Below the pieces are notes generated by a model. The model saw only the letters and a program-made list of their open reading frames with translations, was not told the origin of the DNA and ran no database searches. This document shows positions 35,607-45,419 of a DNA stretch of 62,374 nt, one piece after another. Position numbers and translations under genes: made by a program. The stretch covers positions 1-62,374 of the forward strand of contig JAZKIX010000077.1 in assembly GCA_040384645.1 (NCBI GenBank). The letters are read 5' to 3'. Numbering within the stretch: position 1 is the stretch's first letter; the number at the start of each line of letters is the position of its first letter. The stretch comes from JAZKIX01 sp040384645 (lineage in GTDB: Bacteria > Pseudomonadota > Gammaproteobacteria > Burkholderiales > Burkholderiaceae_D).

Positions 35607-36155
35607 TCAAGAACCCGCTTGTTCCGCAGCCTTTTTATACGCTGCGACACCCGACATGATCTCGGCTTTTGCATCTTCCGGTCCAAACCAGCCTTCGATC
35701 TTGACCCATTTGCCTTTTTCCAGATCTTTGTAATGCTCGAAGAAATGCTGGATTTGTTGCAGGCGCAGGTCGTTGATGTCTTCCGGTTTTTGCCAATGGG
35801 TATAAATCGGCAGGATTTTATCGATAGGCACGGCTAATACTTTGGCATCGCCGCCGGCTTCATCTTCCATCTTCAGGACGCCAATGGCGCGGCAACGCAC
35901 AACCACGCCAGGGAATAATGGGAACGGGGTGATAACCAGCACGTCAACCGGATCGCCATCGTCTGAAATAGTATTCGGGACGTAGCCATAATTGCACGGG
36001 TAGTGCATTGCTGTACCCATGAAACGGTCAACAAAAATCGCGCCGGATTCTTTATCGACTTCGTATTTGATAGGGTCCGCATTCATCGGGATTTCGATGA
36101 TGACGTTGAAATCGTTTGGCAGGTCGCGGCCGGAAGGGACTTTATTTAAGCTCAT
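35607..36155 (-). CDS. ppa: Inorganic pyrophosphatase (family I)
   Basis: A 182-residue soluble enzyme that hydrolyses pyrophosphate, pulling biosynthetic reactions forward. The metal-binding signature DDGDPVDVLV is present, with IEIPMNADPIKYEVDKESG and YPCNYGYVPNT upstream. Length and sequence are standard for the hexameric bacterial family I enzyme. Confidence 0.97.
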   Translation of the reverse strand: MSLNKVPSGRDLPNDFNVIIEIPMNADPIKYEVDKESGAIFVDRFMGTAMHYPCNYGYVPNTISDDGDPVDVLVITPFPLFPGVVVRCRAIGVLKMEDEAGGDAKVLAVPIDKILPIYTHWQKPEDINDLRLQQIQHFFEHYKDLEKGKWVKIEGWFGPEDAKAEIMSGVAAYKKAAEQAGS

Positions 36156-36325
36156 GGTGTTTTCTCAAGGTTGCAGGGGCATTGCGGTTTTAGAAATCTG
36201 TAAGGCGCGCGTAAGCGCGGATAATAAGTCGCACTCATGAGTGGAGCGTGATTGCGGCAGTTTTAAACGCCGTGGATTATAACGATACGCAAGTCACGCA
36301 TGGATGCCGTACCGGGCAAGCATTG

Positions 36326-37522
36326 CTACAGCATGGTCGCCAAAGCACATTGGCGATAATGTGTGGCCGCTTCTATCGGTTGATTTAAAGCATCGTGCAA
36401 TTGGGCCAATTTAAGATGGCTTTCTCGCACGATTCTGGCTTCGATGGCGTCGGACAAGGCTAACTCAAGGTAACGTTGTGCCTTGCCCCATAATTTTTGC
36501 TTGAGACACAGCGAGCCTAGAGTGAGGCTTAATTCAGCGTCATTGGGACGCGTTTTTACCCATGACTCGCAATGTTCTATTTGCGCAAGCAAGGCTGGCG
36601 ATCCTTCGGCTGCGGCTGATTCACGATACACGCGTACCAGTCGATGGTCCCATTCCGCAGCCAATGCTTTTTCTACTATCGCACGTGCTTCTTCATGCAA
36701 GGCACGGGCGGTGAATGCGCCGGCGGCGCGCACCACCACGAATGGTTTGATCCGGTCTTCAGCCGGGATGCTGGCCCAGATACGGCGTAGGGATTCGGGG
36801 TCGTTACCACGATCGGAGAGTAAATCTTCGTAGGCTAACTCGCGCAAGCGGTGCGATAAAGCCGGATGTAAAGCACGATTTTTGTCCAGTGATTTAACCA
36901 GACGCAAGACTTCGGGCCAATTCTTGGCTTGTTGATTGGCTTTCAAAGCCCAGCGTAGGGCGTGAATGTGGCGGGTGCCGCTGGCATTCAACTCCTTAAC
37001 GGCTTCCAGCGCGGCCTGATGTTGGCGGCTATCGACCAATAATTCGGTGGTGGTCATCAAGCGCGCGGTTTTGAGCGCGGTGTCGTCCACGATCCGCGAC
37101 AGCCAGGCGTCGCGCCGCTCCGACTGTTGCATCCGATGTGCTGCCCGGGCACCGATCAGCGCGGCCAGACCGGCGTTTTCCGGCAGTTCTACAGCACGGG
37201 CGGCAGCTTTTTCTGCATGGCCGAAACGTCCTTCAAACAAGGCTTTAAGCGCATCGCGCAAGGCTTTATTGCCTTCGCGATCACGTTTTTGCTGGCGATA
37301 AGCAATCACCATCTTAGGCATCCTCTGCGTCGCTCGTACTGCCCGCACTACGGCATACAGGAGCATGAACAGCAAAGTCAGCAATAACAGGAAAAAATTG
37401 AGGGAAAGGTCGATCCGATATGGCGGGTAAAAAAACACCACATTGCCGGGATTGAACTTTGCAGTCAGCGCCAAACCGATGGCACCGGCGAAAAGTGCTA
37501 AAAGCCAAAGAAATATACGCAT
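36326..37522 (-). CDS. hemY: HemY-like protein (haem biosynthesis operon membrane/TPR protein)
   Basis: A 398-residue protein with two N-terminal membrane helices (FLWLLALFAGAIGLALTA; FFLLLLTLLFMLLYAVV) enclosing the HemY_N motif NPGNVVFFYPPYRIDLS, then a helical TPR-like repeat body in the periplasm or cytoplasm. It is the proteobacterial HemY of the hemCDXY operon, not the protoporphyrinogen oxidase of Gram-positive bacteria. Its biochemical role is not established. It starts 11 bp after hemX. Confidence 0.9.
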   Translation of the reverse strand: MRIFLWLLALFAGAIGLALTAKFNPGNVVFFYPPYRIDLSLNFFLLLLTLLFMLLYAVVRAVRATQRMPKMVIAYRQQKRDREGNKALRDALKALFEGRFGHAEKAAARAVELPENAGLAALIGARAAHRMQQSERRDAWLSRIVDDTALKTARLMTTTELLVDSRQHQAALEAVKELNASGTRHIHALRWALKANQQAKNWPEVLRLVKSLDKNRALHPALSHRLRELAYEDLLSDRGNDPESLRRIWASIPAEDRIKPFVVVRAAGAFTARALHEEARAIVEKALAAEWDHRLVRVYRESAAAEGSPALLAQIEHCESWVKTRPNDAELSLTLGSLCLKQKLWGKAQRYLELALSDAIEARIVRESHLKLAQLHDALNQPIEAATHYRQCALATML

Positions 37523-37533
37523 AGGAACGAGGT

Positions 37534-38724
37534 TTAAGGCTTTACTTTGTAGTTGCGTACGGCATTGAGACTGTCGGACAAGTTAGGCATTTCGATCGAC
37601 AGATTATTGCCCTGCACTTGTTTCAACAGCGCTTGCGCAGTCTGCGTTTGCTTGGCGCGTGTTTCAAAATATTTGCTGATGGCGTCTTGCGCCGCGATCA
37701 TGTCGCTGCGAAATGCTGAGTCATTGCGAGATAGCAAGGCAAGCCGTGCATTGAGCAGGCGCAATTTGAGGTTTTCACGGGCGTAATAGGCTTGGGTCGG
37801 TGCCACCAACAAAGCATCCGGGGTCTCGACGCTACGAACCCGTATCAATTGCCGGATTTCATTCCAAAGATCGTTACTCCAGCTTTGCCAACTGTCTTGC
37901 ATGTTGGACATCCACTCGGGCGGTGTACTGACAGCGGCTTGACCGGCTTTGGCATTAGTCTTGGGCAAAATTCTTAAGGGGGCTTTCGGTTGCGTCGCCG
38001 GCAACGCTGGTTTTTCATCCGACAACAACGGCAACGTATCGATTTGACCGATCACACTATCGAGTCGCAAAGCAATACCCGTCAAGTCGAGGCTGGGCAA
38101 ACTTTTGAGCTTTTCGGTATCGCGACTAATGGCGCGTCGAATTGTGATGAACTGCGGCCGGTCGGAACGCGACAGGCTACGATCCGCATTTTGTAAGGCA
38201 ATCAGCGCGCCTTGAATATTGCCAGCCAACTGCAATTGCTGGCTGGCCGTCGATAAGACTTGCTCGATTTCGGCCAAGGCCCAATCATCACGATTTTTGG
38301 AAAGATCTTGATACAGCTGTTCAAGTGCCAATTGTTGGCTTTGCGCTTCGGCTTGCTTATTTTCTAGAACACTTACTTTGGCTTGTAAATCCTTGGTGCT
38401 CTCCTGCGCCGCTTTTACGATGAGTTTGGTTTCACTATTGAGCGAATCGCCGCCCTGCAATCGGCGCGCCATTTCCTCCCGCAAACTACTGAGCTGGGCG
38501 CTGGCGTTCCACCATTGGACGACCAACAAGATAGCCAACACCGTTAAGGCCGCAACGATCATCGGCAACCATTGGATCCGACGCATAGCCACACCTGTGT
38601 CGTAGCTTGCGTTCGCGGCAGGGCTGCCGGTCATAGGAGACGGTATTGGTTGAGGCGGTAAGGCATGATTTTCTGGCATCACGGGTGGCACGCTGGGTTC
38701 AGGAAGAAGTGGCAAATCGGACAT
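37534..38724 (-). CDS. hemX: HemX-like protein
   Basis: A 396-residue protein: a proline-rich cytoplasmic N-terminus, one membrane helix (MIVAALTVLAILLVVQWW), a coiled-coil segment (about 80-140) and a large periplasmic helical domain. Though often annotated as uroporphyrinogen-III methyltransferase, it has none of the methyltransferase motifs and is only the HemX domain. The start at 38724 lies 1 bp before the hemD stop. Confidence 0.9.
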   Translation of the reverse strand: MSDLPLLPEPSVPPVMPENHALPPQPIPSPMTGSPAANASYDTGVAMRRIQWLPMIVAALTVLAILLVVQWWNASAQLSSLREEMARRLQGGDSLNSETKLIVKAAQESTKDLQAKVSVLENKQAEAQSQQLALEQLYQDLSKNRDDWALAEIEQVLSTASQQLQLAGNIQGALIALQNADRSLSRSDRPQFITIRRAISRDTEKLKSLPSLDLTGIALRLDSVIGQIDTLPLLSDEKPALPATQPKAPLRILPKTNAKAGQAAVSTPPEWMSNMQDSWQSWSNDLWNEIRQLIRVRSVETPDALLVAPTQAYYARENLKLRLLNARLALLSRNDSAFRSDMIAAQDAISKYFETRAKQTQTAQALLKQVQGNNLSIEMPNLSDSLNAVRNYKVKP

Positions 38725-38725
38725 A

Positions 38726-39490
38726 TCAGGATTGTAACGCGGCAAGCAGTCGTTCGTCGCCTGATCCGGTCAGGCAAACATGGCAAAAACCCATTGCGCG
38801 CGCCGTTTCTGCAATACGGATATGGGGCACGATCATGCGTTGACGTTGTATTTTTTCCACGCCTTGCTCTAGGCCAAGTTCCGTCACTACTGATATCAAT
38901 ATACGCAGGGCTTCAGAGCTGGTTACAATCCAATCGCTTTGCGTCTCCAGTAACGATGACAACTGCGCGCGCAAAGCGTCATCGAGCTTTGGCGCAGAGC
39001 GACGGTAAGCTGCCAATTGGGTAACCTCGACCCGATGAGAACGCAGCGCATCGGCCAATAGTTCGCGGCCACTTTCACCACGCACGATTAACACTTTTTT
39101 TTCTCGCAAGTACGCCAGATCCAGCACTTGCAATAAAGTTTCAGAATCAGTCCGCTCCGGATCTGAAGGACTAAGAATCGTTGCGCAAGTATCGGTGATG
39201 CCATACGCCGCCAGAGCTTGGCGGCTTCCCTCGCCCATGACTGCAATCGCTAGCCCATCCGGCCACTTGGCAAGACGGGAAAAGACGGCGTCTACCGCAT
39301 TCGGGCTAACAAAAGCGACCATGACATAGCTGCTTAAATCATTCAATGCCAGATTGAGCGCGCTCGAATCAAGCAGGGGCGTAATTTCCAATAATGGCAA
39401 AACAACTACCGGATGCCCCAAGGCATGAACCCGGTTCGCTAACAGGGTTGATTGCGCCAGCGGCCGCGTAATGACAACTTGCTTAGCCAT
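38726..39490 (-). CDS. hemD: Uroporphyrinogen-III synthase
   Basis: A 254-residue enzyme that cyclises hydroxymethylbilane with inversion of ring D. The typical start MAKQVVITRPLAQSTLLANR is at 39490. Sequence is diverse in this family, but VAFVSPNAVDAVF, IAVMGEGSRQAL, VLIVRGESGRELL and the C-terminal DWIVTSSEALRIL are characteristic. It overlaps hemC by 8 bp; longer in-frame extension upstream lies inside hemC and is not translated sense. Confidence 0.95.
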   Translation of the reverse strand: MAKQVVITRPLAQSTLLANRVHALGHPVVVLPLLEITPLLDSSALNLALNDLSSYVMVAFVSPNAVDAVFSRLAKWPDGLAIAVMGEGSRQALAAYGITDTCATILSPSDPERTDSETLLQVLDLAYLREKKVLIVRGESGRELLADALRSHRVEVTQLAAYRRSAPKLDDALRAQLSSLLETQSDWIVTSSEALRILISVVTELGLEQGVEKIQRQRMIVPHIRIAETARAMGFCHVCLTGSGDERLLAALQS

Positions 39491-40451
39491 CCGCCTTTGC
39501 CTCGACCGCGCATGCAGCCAAAATGGATTCCGCATCTTGCTCGGACAGCAGCGCGGCAACTTTGCGGCCCAAAGTATCAGGTGCGTCGGCAGCAGCCTCC
39601 AACTGGGCGGTAGCCATGCGCGTTCCATCGGGTGTAGCGACCATTGCCGATAGGCACATGATATCGTCCTTGATCGTGGCAAACGCGGCCAGGGGAATCT
39701 GGCAACTACCGCCGAATGCTTTCGACACTGTACGCTCGGCAATTACGGCGCGTGCGGTATCGCGATGATTGAGCAGTGCCAGCATCTCGATCAAATCGCT
39801 ACGTTCCGAATGAATTTCAATCGCCATCGCGCCTTGTCCTGCCGCCGGCAGACTTTGTTCAGGGGTCAAAAGCGATCGGATGCGATTTTGCATGCCGAGC
39901 CGATTCAGACCCGCTGCGGCAAGAATAATGGCGGCATATTCGCCTTTATCAAGTTTGGCCAATCGGGTATCAAGATTACCGCGCAAGGGACGAATCACCA
40001 GATGCGGATAACGCGCCGCAATCAAGGATTGGCGCCGCAGGCTGCTAGTGCCGACAATTGCCCCAGCCGGCATTGCGGCCAAATCATTGTATTGATTCGA
40101 AACGAAAGCATCGCGTGGATCTTCACGCTCAAGGATCGCTGCCAGGCAAAACCCTTCGGGTAAATCCATCGGTACGTCTTTCAGGGAATGCACTGCCAAA
40201 TCAGCACGCCCGTCCGCCATTGCGACTTCCAGCTCTTTGACGAACAAACCCTTGCCGCCGACTTTGGACAGGGTGCGATCCAGAATTTGATCGCCGCGTG
40301 TAGTCATGCCGAGAATTTCTATGGTGCACTGCGGATATAATATCGAAAGTTGCGCCCGGACATGTTCGGCTTGCCATATGGCAAGCCGGCTTTCGCGCGA
40401 GGCAATAATCAATCTGGAAGGAGGGGGCATTTTCAAAATGAATGCTTTCAA
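39483..40451 (-). CDS. hemC: Porphobilinogen deaminase (hydroxymethylbilane synthase)
   Basis: A 322-residue enzyme that joins four porphobilinogens on a dipyrromethane cofactor. IASRESRLAIWQAEHV, TTRGDQILD, GGKGLFVKELEVAM, AVHSLKDVP and GTSSLRRQSLI are intact, with the cofactor Cys in GGSCQIPLAAFA. The first residues (MKAFILK) may be superfluous; an ATG seven codons on (40430) gives MPPPSRLIIAS. First gene of hemCDXY, divergent from ppc. Confidence 0.97.
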   Translation of the reverse strand: MKAFILKMPPPSRLIIASRESRLAIWQAEHVRAQLSILYPQCTIEILGMTTRGDQILDRTLSKVGGKGLFVKELEVAMADGRADLAVHSLKDVPMDLPEGFCLAAILEREDPRDAFVSNQYNDLAAMPAGAIVGTSSLRRQSLIAARYPHLVIRPLRGNLDTRLAKLDKGEYAAIILAAAGLNRLGMQNRIRSLLTPEQSLPAAGQGAMAIEIHSERSDLIEMLALLNHRDTARAVIAERTVSKAFGGSCQIPLAAFATIKDDIMCLSAMVATPDGTRMATAQLEAAADAPDTLGRKVAALLSEQDAESILAACAVEAKADG

Positions 40452-40599
40452 TTCTTTGTGGTGGCTTAGGGTTCAGCCCGTATTTTTTACGGCGCTTACT
40501 TACCGAGGTTATCCCCGGATTTTATCATGTGGTGCTCACTCATCCTGAGTACCAACAGCCACTTAATCACTGTAGAAATAATTACCGCAACCGTTCAAT

Positions 40600-43476
40600 A
40601 TGGCAAAACTCTCCAGCAAAGCAGCAGCGCAAGCAAGCACCGCCCCCGTCGTCGATAAGGACGCACCGCTCAAAGAAGATATTCGCTTGCTGGGACGCCT
40701 GCTCGGCGATGTCCTGCGCGATCAGGAAGGCGATGACGTCTTTGAAGTGGTGGAAAATGTGCGTCAGACCGCGGTCCGGTTCCGGCGCGAATCGGACGCT
40801 CAATCCGGTACTGACCTCAACAAATTGCTCAAGAAATTAACCCGTGACCAGACCATTTCCGTCGTGCGGGCTTTTTCATATTTTTCGCATTTAGCCAATA
40901 TCGCGGAAGACCAGCATCACATTCGCCGCCGCCGCGCGCATTTGTTGGCGGGTTCCGCACCGCAGCAAGGCAGCGTCGCCTTCGCGTTAAGCAAATTGGA
41001 TAATGCCGGCGTCTCTGGCGACACCATCAAGGATTTTTTTAAAGATGCCTTGATTTCACCAGTGTTGACGGCACACCCAACTGAAGTGCAGCGCAAAAGT
41101 ATTCTCGATGCAGAACACGATATCGCCCGCCTGCTGGCCGAACGCGACCTGCCGCAAACACCGCGTGAACGTGCCGAAAATACAGAATTACTGCACGCAC
41201 GCATTGCCACCATCTGGCAAACCCGCATGTTGCGCTTTACCAAATTGACAGTAGCGGACGAAATTGAAAATGCCTTGTCCTACTATCGCATTACATTTTT
41301 GCGAGAACTGCCCGGCTTATATGGCGACATTGAAAACGACATTGCTGCGCAATTCCCTCAACAAAGCAAAAAAAAGCAGCAACAAAAAACCTTCTCGCCT
41401 TTTGTACAAATGGGTAGCTGGATCGGCGGTGATCGCGACGGCAATCCGAATGTCAATGCCGGCACCATGCAACACGCATTGAAACGCCAGTCGACCACGA
41501 TTCTCGATTTTTACCTCGACGAAGTGCATGCGCTGGGTGCCGAACTATCGATATCTACCCTGATGATCGAAGTCAGTCCCGAATTGAAAACTCTGGCCGA
41601 CACCTCGCCCGATCATTCCTCAAACCGGAATGACGAGCCCTATCGTCGCGCCTTGATCGAAATTTATTCAAGACTGGCAGCGACCACCCGGTCGCTCGGC
41701 GCAACAAACATTCTGCGCAAAGAAATCGGCACCGCGCCGCCGTATGCCAATGCCGAGGAATTTAGCGGCGACTTGCAAATCCTGGTCGATTCGCTCAATG
41801 CCCATCACGGCGCCATCCTGGTCAAACCGCGTCTGGCACGCTTGAAAAGCGCCGCCGATATTTTCGGCTTCCACCTTGCCACTCTGGATATGCGCCAAAG
41901 CTCCGACGTACACGAGCGCGTCCTGACCGAATTGCTGTCACGCGCCAGGGTTGAAGCCAATTATGCCGGTCTGTCGGAAGAGCAAAAAGTCGCCCTATTG
42001 CAAGCCGAGTTAGGCCAGCCGCGCGTCTTGTATTCGCCCTATGTCGAATATTCTGCCGAAACTAATTCCGAACTATCAATCCTGCGTGCCGCGCGCGAAA
42101 TCCGCCAGCGCTATGGCGCCAACGCTATCCGCAACTACATCATTTCGCACACCGAAACTGTGTCCGACTTGCTGGAAGTGTTGCTGCTGCAAAAAGAAAC
42201 CGGCCTGTTACGCCAGGATTGGAATGCGACTTCTAGCGACGCTGCCGAGTCAAGCGAACAGCTCGATTTGATGGTGATCCCACTGTTTGAAACCATCCCC
42301 GATCTGCAACGCGCTGCCGAAATCATGGAAAGCCTGATGGCAATCTCGATGGTCAGCCGCTTGATTGCAAAGCAAGGTCATCTGCAAGAAGTCATGCTGG
42401 GCTATTCGGATTCCAACAAAGATGGCGGCTTCCTGACGTCCAACTGGGAATTGTATAAAGCAGAAACCCATTTGGTAAAAGTATTCAATCACGCCGGCGT
42501 CAAGCTGCGCCTGTTCCATGGCCGGGGCGGTACCGTCGGTCGCGGCGGCGGACCAAGCTACGAAGCGATTCTGGCGCAACCAGCCGGCACCGTGAACGGG
42601 CAGATTCGCTTGACGGAACAAGGCGAAATTATCGCATCCAAATTTTCCAACGCCGAAATTGGCCGCCGAAATCTGGAGCTGTTGGTCGCGGCGACCTTAG
42701 AGGCAAGCCTGATGCCGGCCGTGGTTGATGTCAAACACACCAAGAAACTGGCTGAATTTGAACGGGTCATGGCTGAATTGTCCGACCTTGCCTACAAGGC
42801 CTATCGTAATTTAGTGTACGAAACACCAGGTTTCACCGATTATTTCTTTTCTGCCACCCCAATTGCAGAAATCGCCGAATTGAATATCGGCTCACGTCCT
42901 GCCTCACGTAAATCGACACGCCGGATTGAAGATTTGCGCGCCATTCCTTGGGGTTTTTCATGGGGTCAATGCCGCCTGCTCTTGCCGGGTTGGTACGGCT
43001 TTGGCAGCGCGATCTCAAGTTGGCTGCAAGACAAAGATGAAAAAGCAAAAGCCAAGAAGCTTGCCACCCTGCGCGCCATGTTCAAGGAATGGCCATTCTT
43101 CGCCACCTTGCTGTCGAATATGGATATGGTGTTGGCAAAGACCGATCTAGCGGTCGCCTCACGCTATTCCGAACTGGTGGCCGACAAAAAGCTGCGCAAT
43201 AGCATTTTCAAACGCATCGTCGGCGAACATGAATTGACTTCATCGTGTCTGGAGTCCATCACGGGCGCCACCGAACGGCTGGCAGGTAATCCGTTGCTCG
43301 CACGCTCCATCAAGAATCGTTTCGCCTATCTTGATCCCTTGAATCATCTGCAAGTCGAATTGATCAAACGTCACCGCGCCGTGGCAAACGATCCCGACAA
43401 AGTAGATGCGCGAGTGCACCGCGGGATTCATTTATCCATCAATGGCGTTGCTGCCGGCCTGAGGAATACCGGCTGA
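40600..43476 (+). CDS. ppc: Phosphoenolpyruvate carboxylase
   Basis: A 958-residue anaplerotic enzyme converting PEP and bicarbonate to oxaloacetate. The catalytic motifs are TAHPTEVQRKSIL (His), GSWIGGDRDGNPNV, GYSDSNKDGG, and FHGRGGTVGRGGGPS; the C-terminal NTG is the conserved end involved in allosteric control. It is complete and has its own terminator. Confidence 0.98.
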   Translation: MAKLSSKAAAQASTAPVVDKDAPLKEDIRLLGRLLGDVLRDQEGDDVFEVVENVRQTAVRFRRESDAQSGTDLNKLLKKLTRDQTISVVRAFSYFSHLANIAEDQHHIRRRRAHLLAGSAPQQGSVAFALSKLDNAGVSGDTIKDFFKDALISPVLTAHPTEVQRKSILDAEHDIARLLAERDLPQTPRERAENTELLHARIATIWQTRMLRFTKLTVADEIENALSYYRITFLRELPGLYGDIENDIAAQFPQQSKKKQQQKTFSPFVQMGSWIGGDRDGNPNVNAGTMQHALKRQSTTILDFYLDEVHALGAELSISTLMIEVSPELKTLADTSPDHSSNRNDEPYRRALIEIYSRLAATTRSLGATNILRKEIGTAPPYANAEEFSGDLQILVDSLNAHHGAILVKPRLARLKSAADIFGFHLATLDMRQSSDVHERVLTELLSRARVEANYAGLSEEQKVALLQAELGQPRVLYSPYVEYSAETNSELSILRAAREIRQRYGANAIRNYIISHTETVSDLLEVLLLQKETGLLRQDWNATSSDAAESSEQLDLMVIPLFETIPDLQRAAEIMESLMAISMVSRLIAKQGHLQEVMLGYSDSNKDGGFLTSNWELYKAETHLVKVFNHAGVKLRLFHGRGGTVGRGGGPSYEAILAQPAGTVNGQIRLTEQGEIIASKFSNAEIGRRNLELLVAATLEASLMPAVVDVKHTKKLAEFERVMAELSDLAYKAYRNLVYETPGFTDYFFSATPIAEIAELNIGSRPASRKSTRRIEDLRAIPWGFSWGQCRLLLPGWYGFGSAISSWLQDKDEKAKAKKLATLRAMFKEWPFFATLLSNMDMVLAKTDLAVASRYSELVADKKLRNSIFKRIVGEHELTSSCLESITGATERLAGNPLLARSIKNRFAYLDPLNHLQVELIKRHRAVANDPDKVDARVHRGIHLSINGVAAGLRNTG

Positions 43477-43498
43477 TCGGTCATCGCGGATAGCCAAA

Positions 43499-43541
43499 CA
43501 AAAAGGCTGCAAGCTGAATTTATCAGTTTGCAGCCTTTTTT
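43499..43541 (+). terminator. Terminator after ppc
   Basis: AAAAAGGCTGCAA pairs with TTGCAGCCTTTTT around a 16-base loop, 23 bp past the ppc stop. Element copy F begins at its last base. Confidence 0.85.
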
Positions 43542-43613
43542 ATACTGGTGGGTGTATTTTTAAAGGCGCTTTAAATACCTGCGGGATAGGCATGCTTTAA
43601 GCATATACCCCCA
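43541..43613 (-). repeat. Dispersed structured intergenic element, copy F
   Basis: On the minus strand: TGGGGGTATATGCT, a local stem ATGCT-taa-AGCAT, the CCCGCAGG middle, and ATAC-acccacca-GTAT with a T-rich end. It lies 41 bp past the stop of the minus-strand gene at 43654. Confidence 0.82.
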
Positions 43614-43653
43614 TTAATATCGAACGCACCAATCAGCAACGCAGAAATAAGTA

Positions 43654-44112
43654 TTAGGCATGGAGCCGATTGAACACTGCCTCGTATCTGACTTGGTCGC
43701 TCTGCATCGGCACTAGAAATAGTGCGAACCTACCAAGTTCAGCATGTACTATTTCATATTGGTTCTGTTGAAGAAGTGTTGCTTGACTGCTTTCAAACAA
43801 GAGCGAAAAGGCCTCGATCGTCATCGCATTGGTCGCGGCATGGGCATTTTCCACTTTTAGATCCACCAGCCGCGTCAGTGTCAAAGTGACGTCTGGCGTA
43901 TCGATACCGAGTAGTTGAAAACGCGTATTCAATTGCTTGGAAAACGCCTCTTGTGAAATCACATCGAAACCGTGCCCGGCCCTTGATACCGCTGCATCAA
44001 TCGGTTTGATTTCACGCAGAGCGTGGGCGTTTATAGCCTTACTTGCTGACAGAGTCACGACCAACCCCGATACCACCCCAATTTGTAAAAAACGTCGTCT
44101 TGAAATTGTCAT
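43654..44112 (-). CDS. Tat-exported DUF6916-like protein
   Basis: A 152-residue protein with a twin-arginine signal (SRRRFLQIGVVSGLVVTLSA), so it is probably exported folded. After cleavage, residues about 50-150 carry FSLLFES...LLQQNQYEIVHAELGRFALF and end YEAVFNRLHA. The same C-terminal pattern (Y-x3-H-x3-G-x-(L/F)-x-(L/I)-F-(L/I)-VP ... YEaIFN) closes the 95-residue protein at 44505, so the two are homologous. Function unknown; similar small proteins are annotated DUF6916 and lie by tail-collar genes, as here. Confidence 0.78.
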   Translation of the reverse strand: MTISRRRFLQIGVVSGLVVTLSASKAINAHALREIKPIDAAVSRAGHGFDVISQEAFSKQLNTRFQLLGIDTPDVTLTLTRLVDLKVENAHAATNAMTIEAFSLLFESSQATLLQQNQYEIVHAELGRFALFLVPMQSDQVRYEAVFNRLHA

Positions 44113-44504
44113 TGCTCTTCTCTAAATTAACTATAAAAACTGACCGCGCGGCGGCATGTAGCATGTATAAAGTAACCACCAAATTATTTGATCAACTGTA
44201 TTGGTGATCGTAATCTGTCGAAACCACTATCGCTGCTGCGACGCTAGTAAAGACAGTGCATCCAAATCGATCAAGCGTATAAAACATGGTGCGACGTGCG
44301 CACCGGTTTCGATACAACATGAATTGATGCACGCGGCGCCATTGGCCCTCAATTGCTACTATTACTTATCGATTTTTTATCTGTAGGGCCTGCCGGGCTC
44401 GCATAACATTGCGTTGGTCTGTTAGCTAAAATTTACGCAATTCGACTTGAAATATTGCTTCAAATTAAACGATAATCGAGCATCTACATTATTAGAACCA
44501 CAAC
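44113..44504. other. Intergenic region, no gene seen
   Basis: 392 bp between two divergent DUF6916-like genes. Short frames exist but lack ribosome binding sites. A fragment TGTAGGGCCTGCCGGGC near 44384 resembles part of the REP-like repeats at 56-60 kb. Confidence 0.5.
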
Positions 44505-44792
44505 ATGATCGATACATTAAGTAAACAAGATTTCACTGCACTTGCGCCTGGTTCCATTACTTTGGATCATCAAGCGCAGCAGTTTACATTTTCAGTAGTG
44601 GAATCGCGCGATTTGCCGCCTATTTCTCCACGGCTCACCCCGTTCGCCATCGTTTTGCAAGGCCCCGCCAAGCCCGTCTTGCAACAAGGTATCTACGCCT
44701 TAATTCATCCGCAGCATGGGCAGCTTGACCTTTTCATCGTTCCGATCAGCAGTAACGCCGAACACACGAAATACGAAATAATTTTCAACTGA
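44505..44792 (+). CDS. Small DUF6916-like protein
   Basis: A 95-residue protein with no signal or membrane segment, MIDTLSKQDFTALAPGSITL... It ends with LVLQQGIY-like QGIYALIHPQHGQLDLFIVP and YEIIFN, homologous to the C-terminal half of the Tat protein at 43654. It overlaps the end of the convergent GNAT gene by 8 bp. I infer it works with the adjacent tail-collar proteins, since such small genes recur beside them. Confidence 0.7.
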   Translation: MIDTLSKQDFTALAPGSITLDHQAQQFTFSVVESRDLPPISPRLTPFAIVLQGPAKPVLQQGIYALIHPQHGQLDLFIVPISSNAEHTKYEIIFN

Positions 44793-45300
44793 GTTTATTG
44801 CGCTGCATAAAAAAATAAATGCCACGCGTCTCCATCGTGGTAAAGCCCAGCCGCATATAAAGCTTCAGCGCTGGGTTAAATGACTCTACGTGCAAACCAA
44901 CTGGCAAATTCAATTCGTCAGCGTAGTCCAGCACCATTTTCATCAATGTGCTGCCAATACCTTGATTGCGGCAGTCCGGCAGTAGCGAAATATCCATCAA
45001 GCGCACTTCGGAACCAGTGGTTTCCTCATACAGTCGCCCGATCGCGACGCCGTCACGCTCGATGACTAGCCAGCTCGCGCGCGGATAATGTTTCAGATAA
45101 TGCTCATGCTGTAGCGTGAACTGGTCGTGTAAAAACGCTCGCTTTTGCTGTTCCGGCCAATCGACCTGCTGCAACTCTTCGATACGAGTCGACGTGTAGA
45201 GATCGGAAAGGAAACTCCTGTCATGTTCGTCTCTTGTACGGACATTAATCCCGTGCAACGTAGAACCCAATGCGAGACGCGCTACTTCGATAAAGGCCAT
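44785..45300 (-). CDS. GNAT-family N-acetyltransferase
   Basis: A 171-residue protein with the acetyl-CoA site of GNATs: LMDISLLPDCRNQGIGSTLM (about residues 95-115), the beta4/alpha3 segment ending with LGFTTMETRGIYFFM. Upstream is RLYEETTGSEVRLMDI. The substrate, small molecule or protein N-terminus, is unknown. It is last in the minus-strand run after the three collar genes, with 119 bp between. Confidence 0.85.
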   Translation of the reverse strand: MAFIEVARLALGSTLHGINVRTRDEHDRSFLSDLYTSTRIEELQQVDWPEQQKRAFLHDQFTLQHEHYLKHYPRASWLVIERDGVAIGRLYEETTGSEVRLMDISLLPDCRNQGIGSTLMKMVLDYADELNLPVGLHVESFNPALKLYMRLGFTTMETRGIYFFMQRNKLS

Positions 45301-45419
45301 CGTCAGAATAAATAGTTAGGATGTGGCGCAACAGAAAGCGGCATTTTTATATTAAAAACACTTTCTCTCATTCAGTGGCCGAATCCATTTGCAATGGGTT
45401 CGGCCATCTCAAGACGCCA

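Noticed and set aside
36326..38724. HemX as uroporphyrinogen-III methyltransferase and HemY as protoporphyrinogen oxidase
   Set aside because: Neither has the motifs of those enzymes; they are the membrane proteins of the proteobacterial haem operon that share the names.
38726..39742. Longer 338-residue hemD frame
   Set aside because: The extra 84 N-terminal residues are translated from hemC in another frame; the canonical start MAKQVVITRP lies at 39490.
44201..44386. 61-residue frame in the gap between the two DUF6916-like genes
   Set aside because: No ribosome binding site and no sensible composition.
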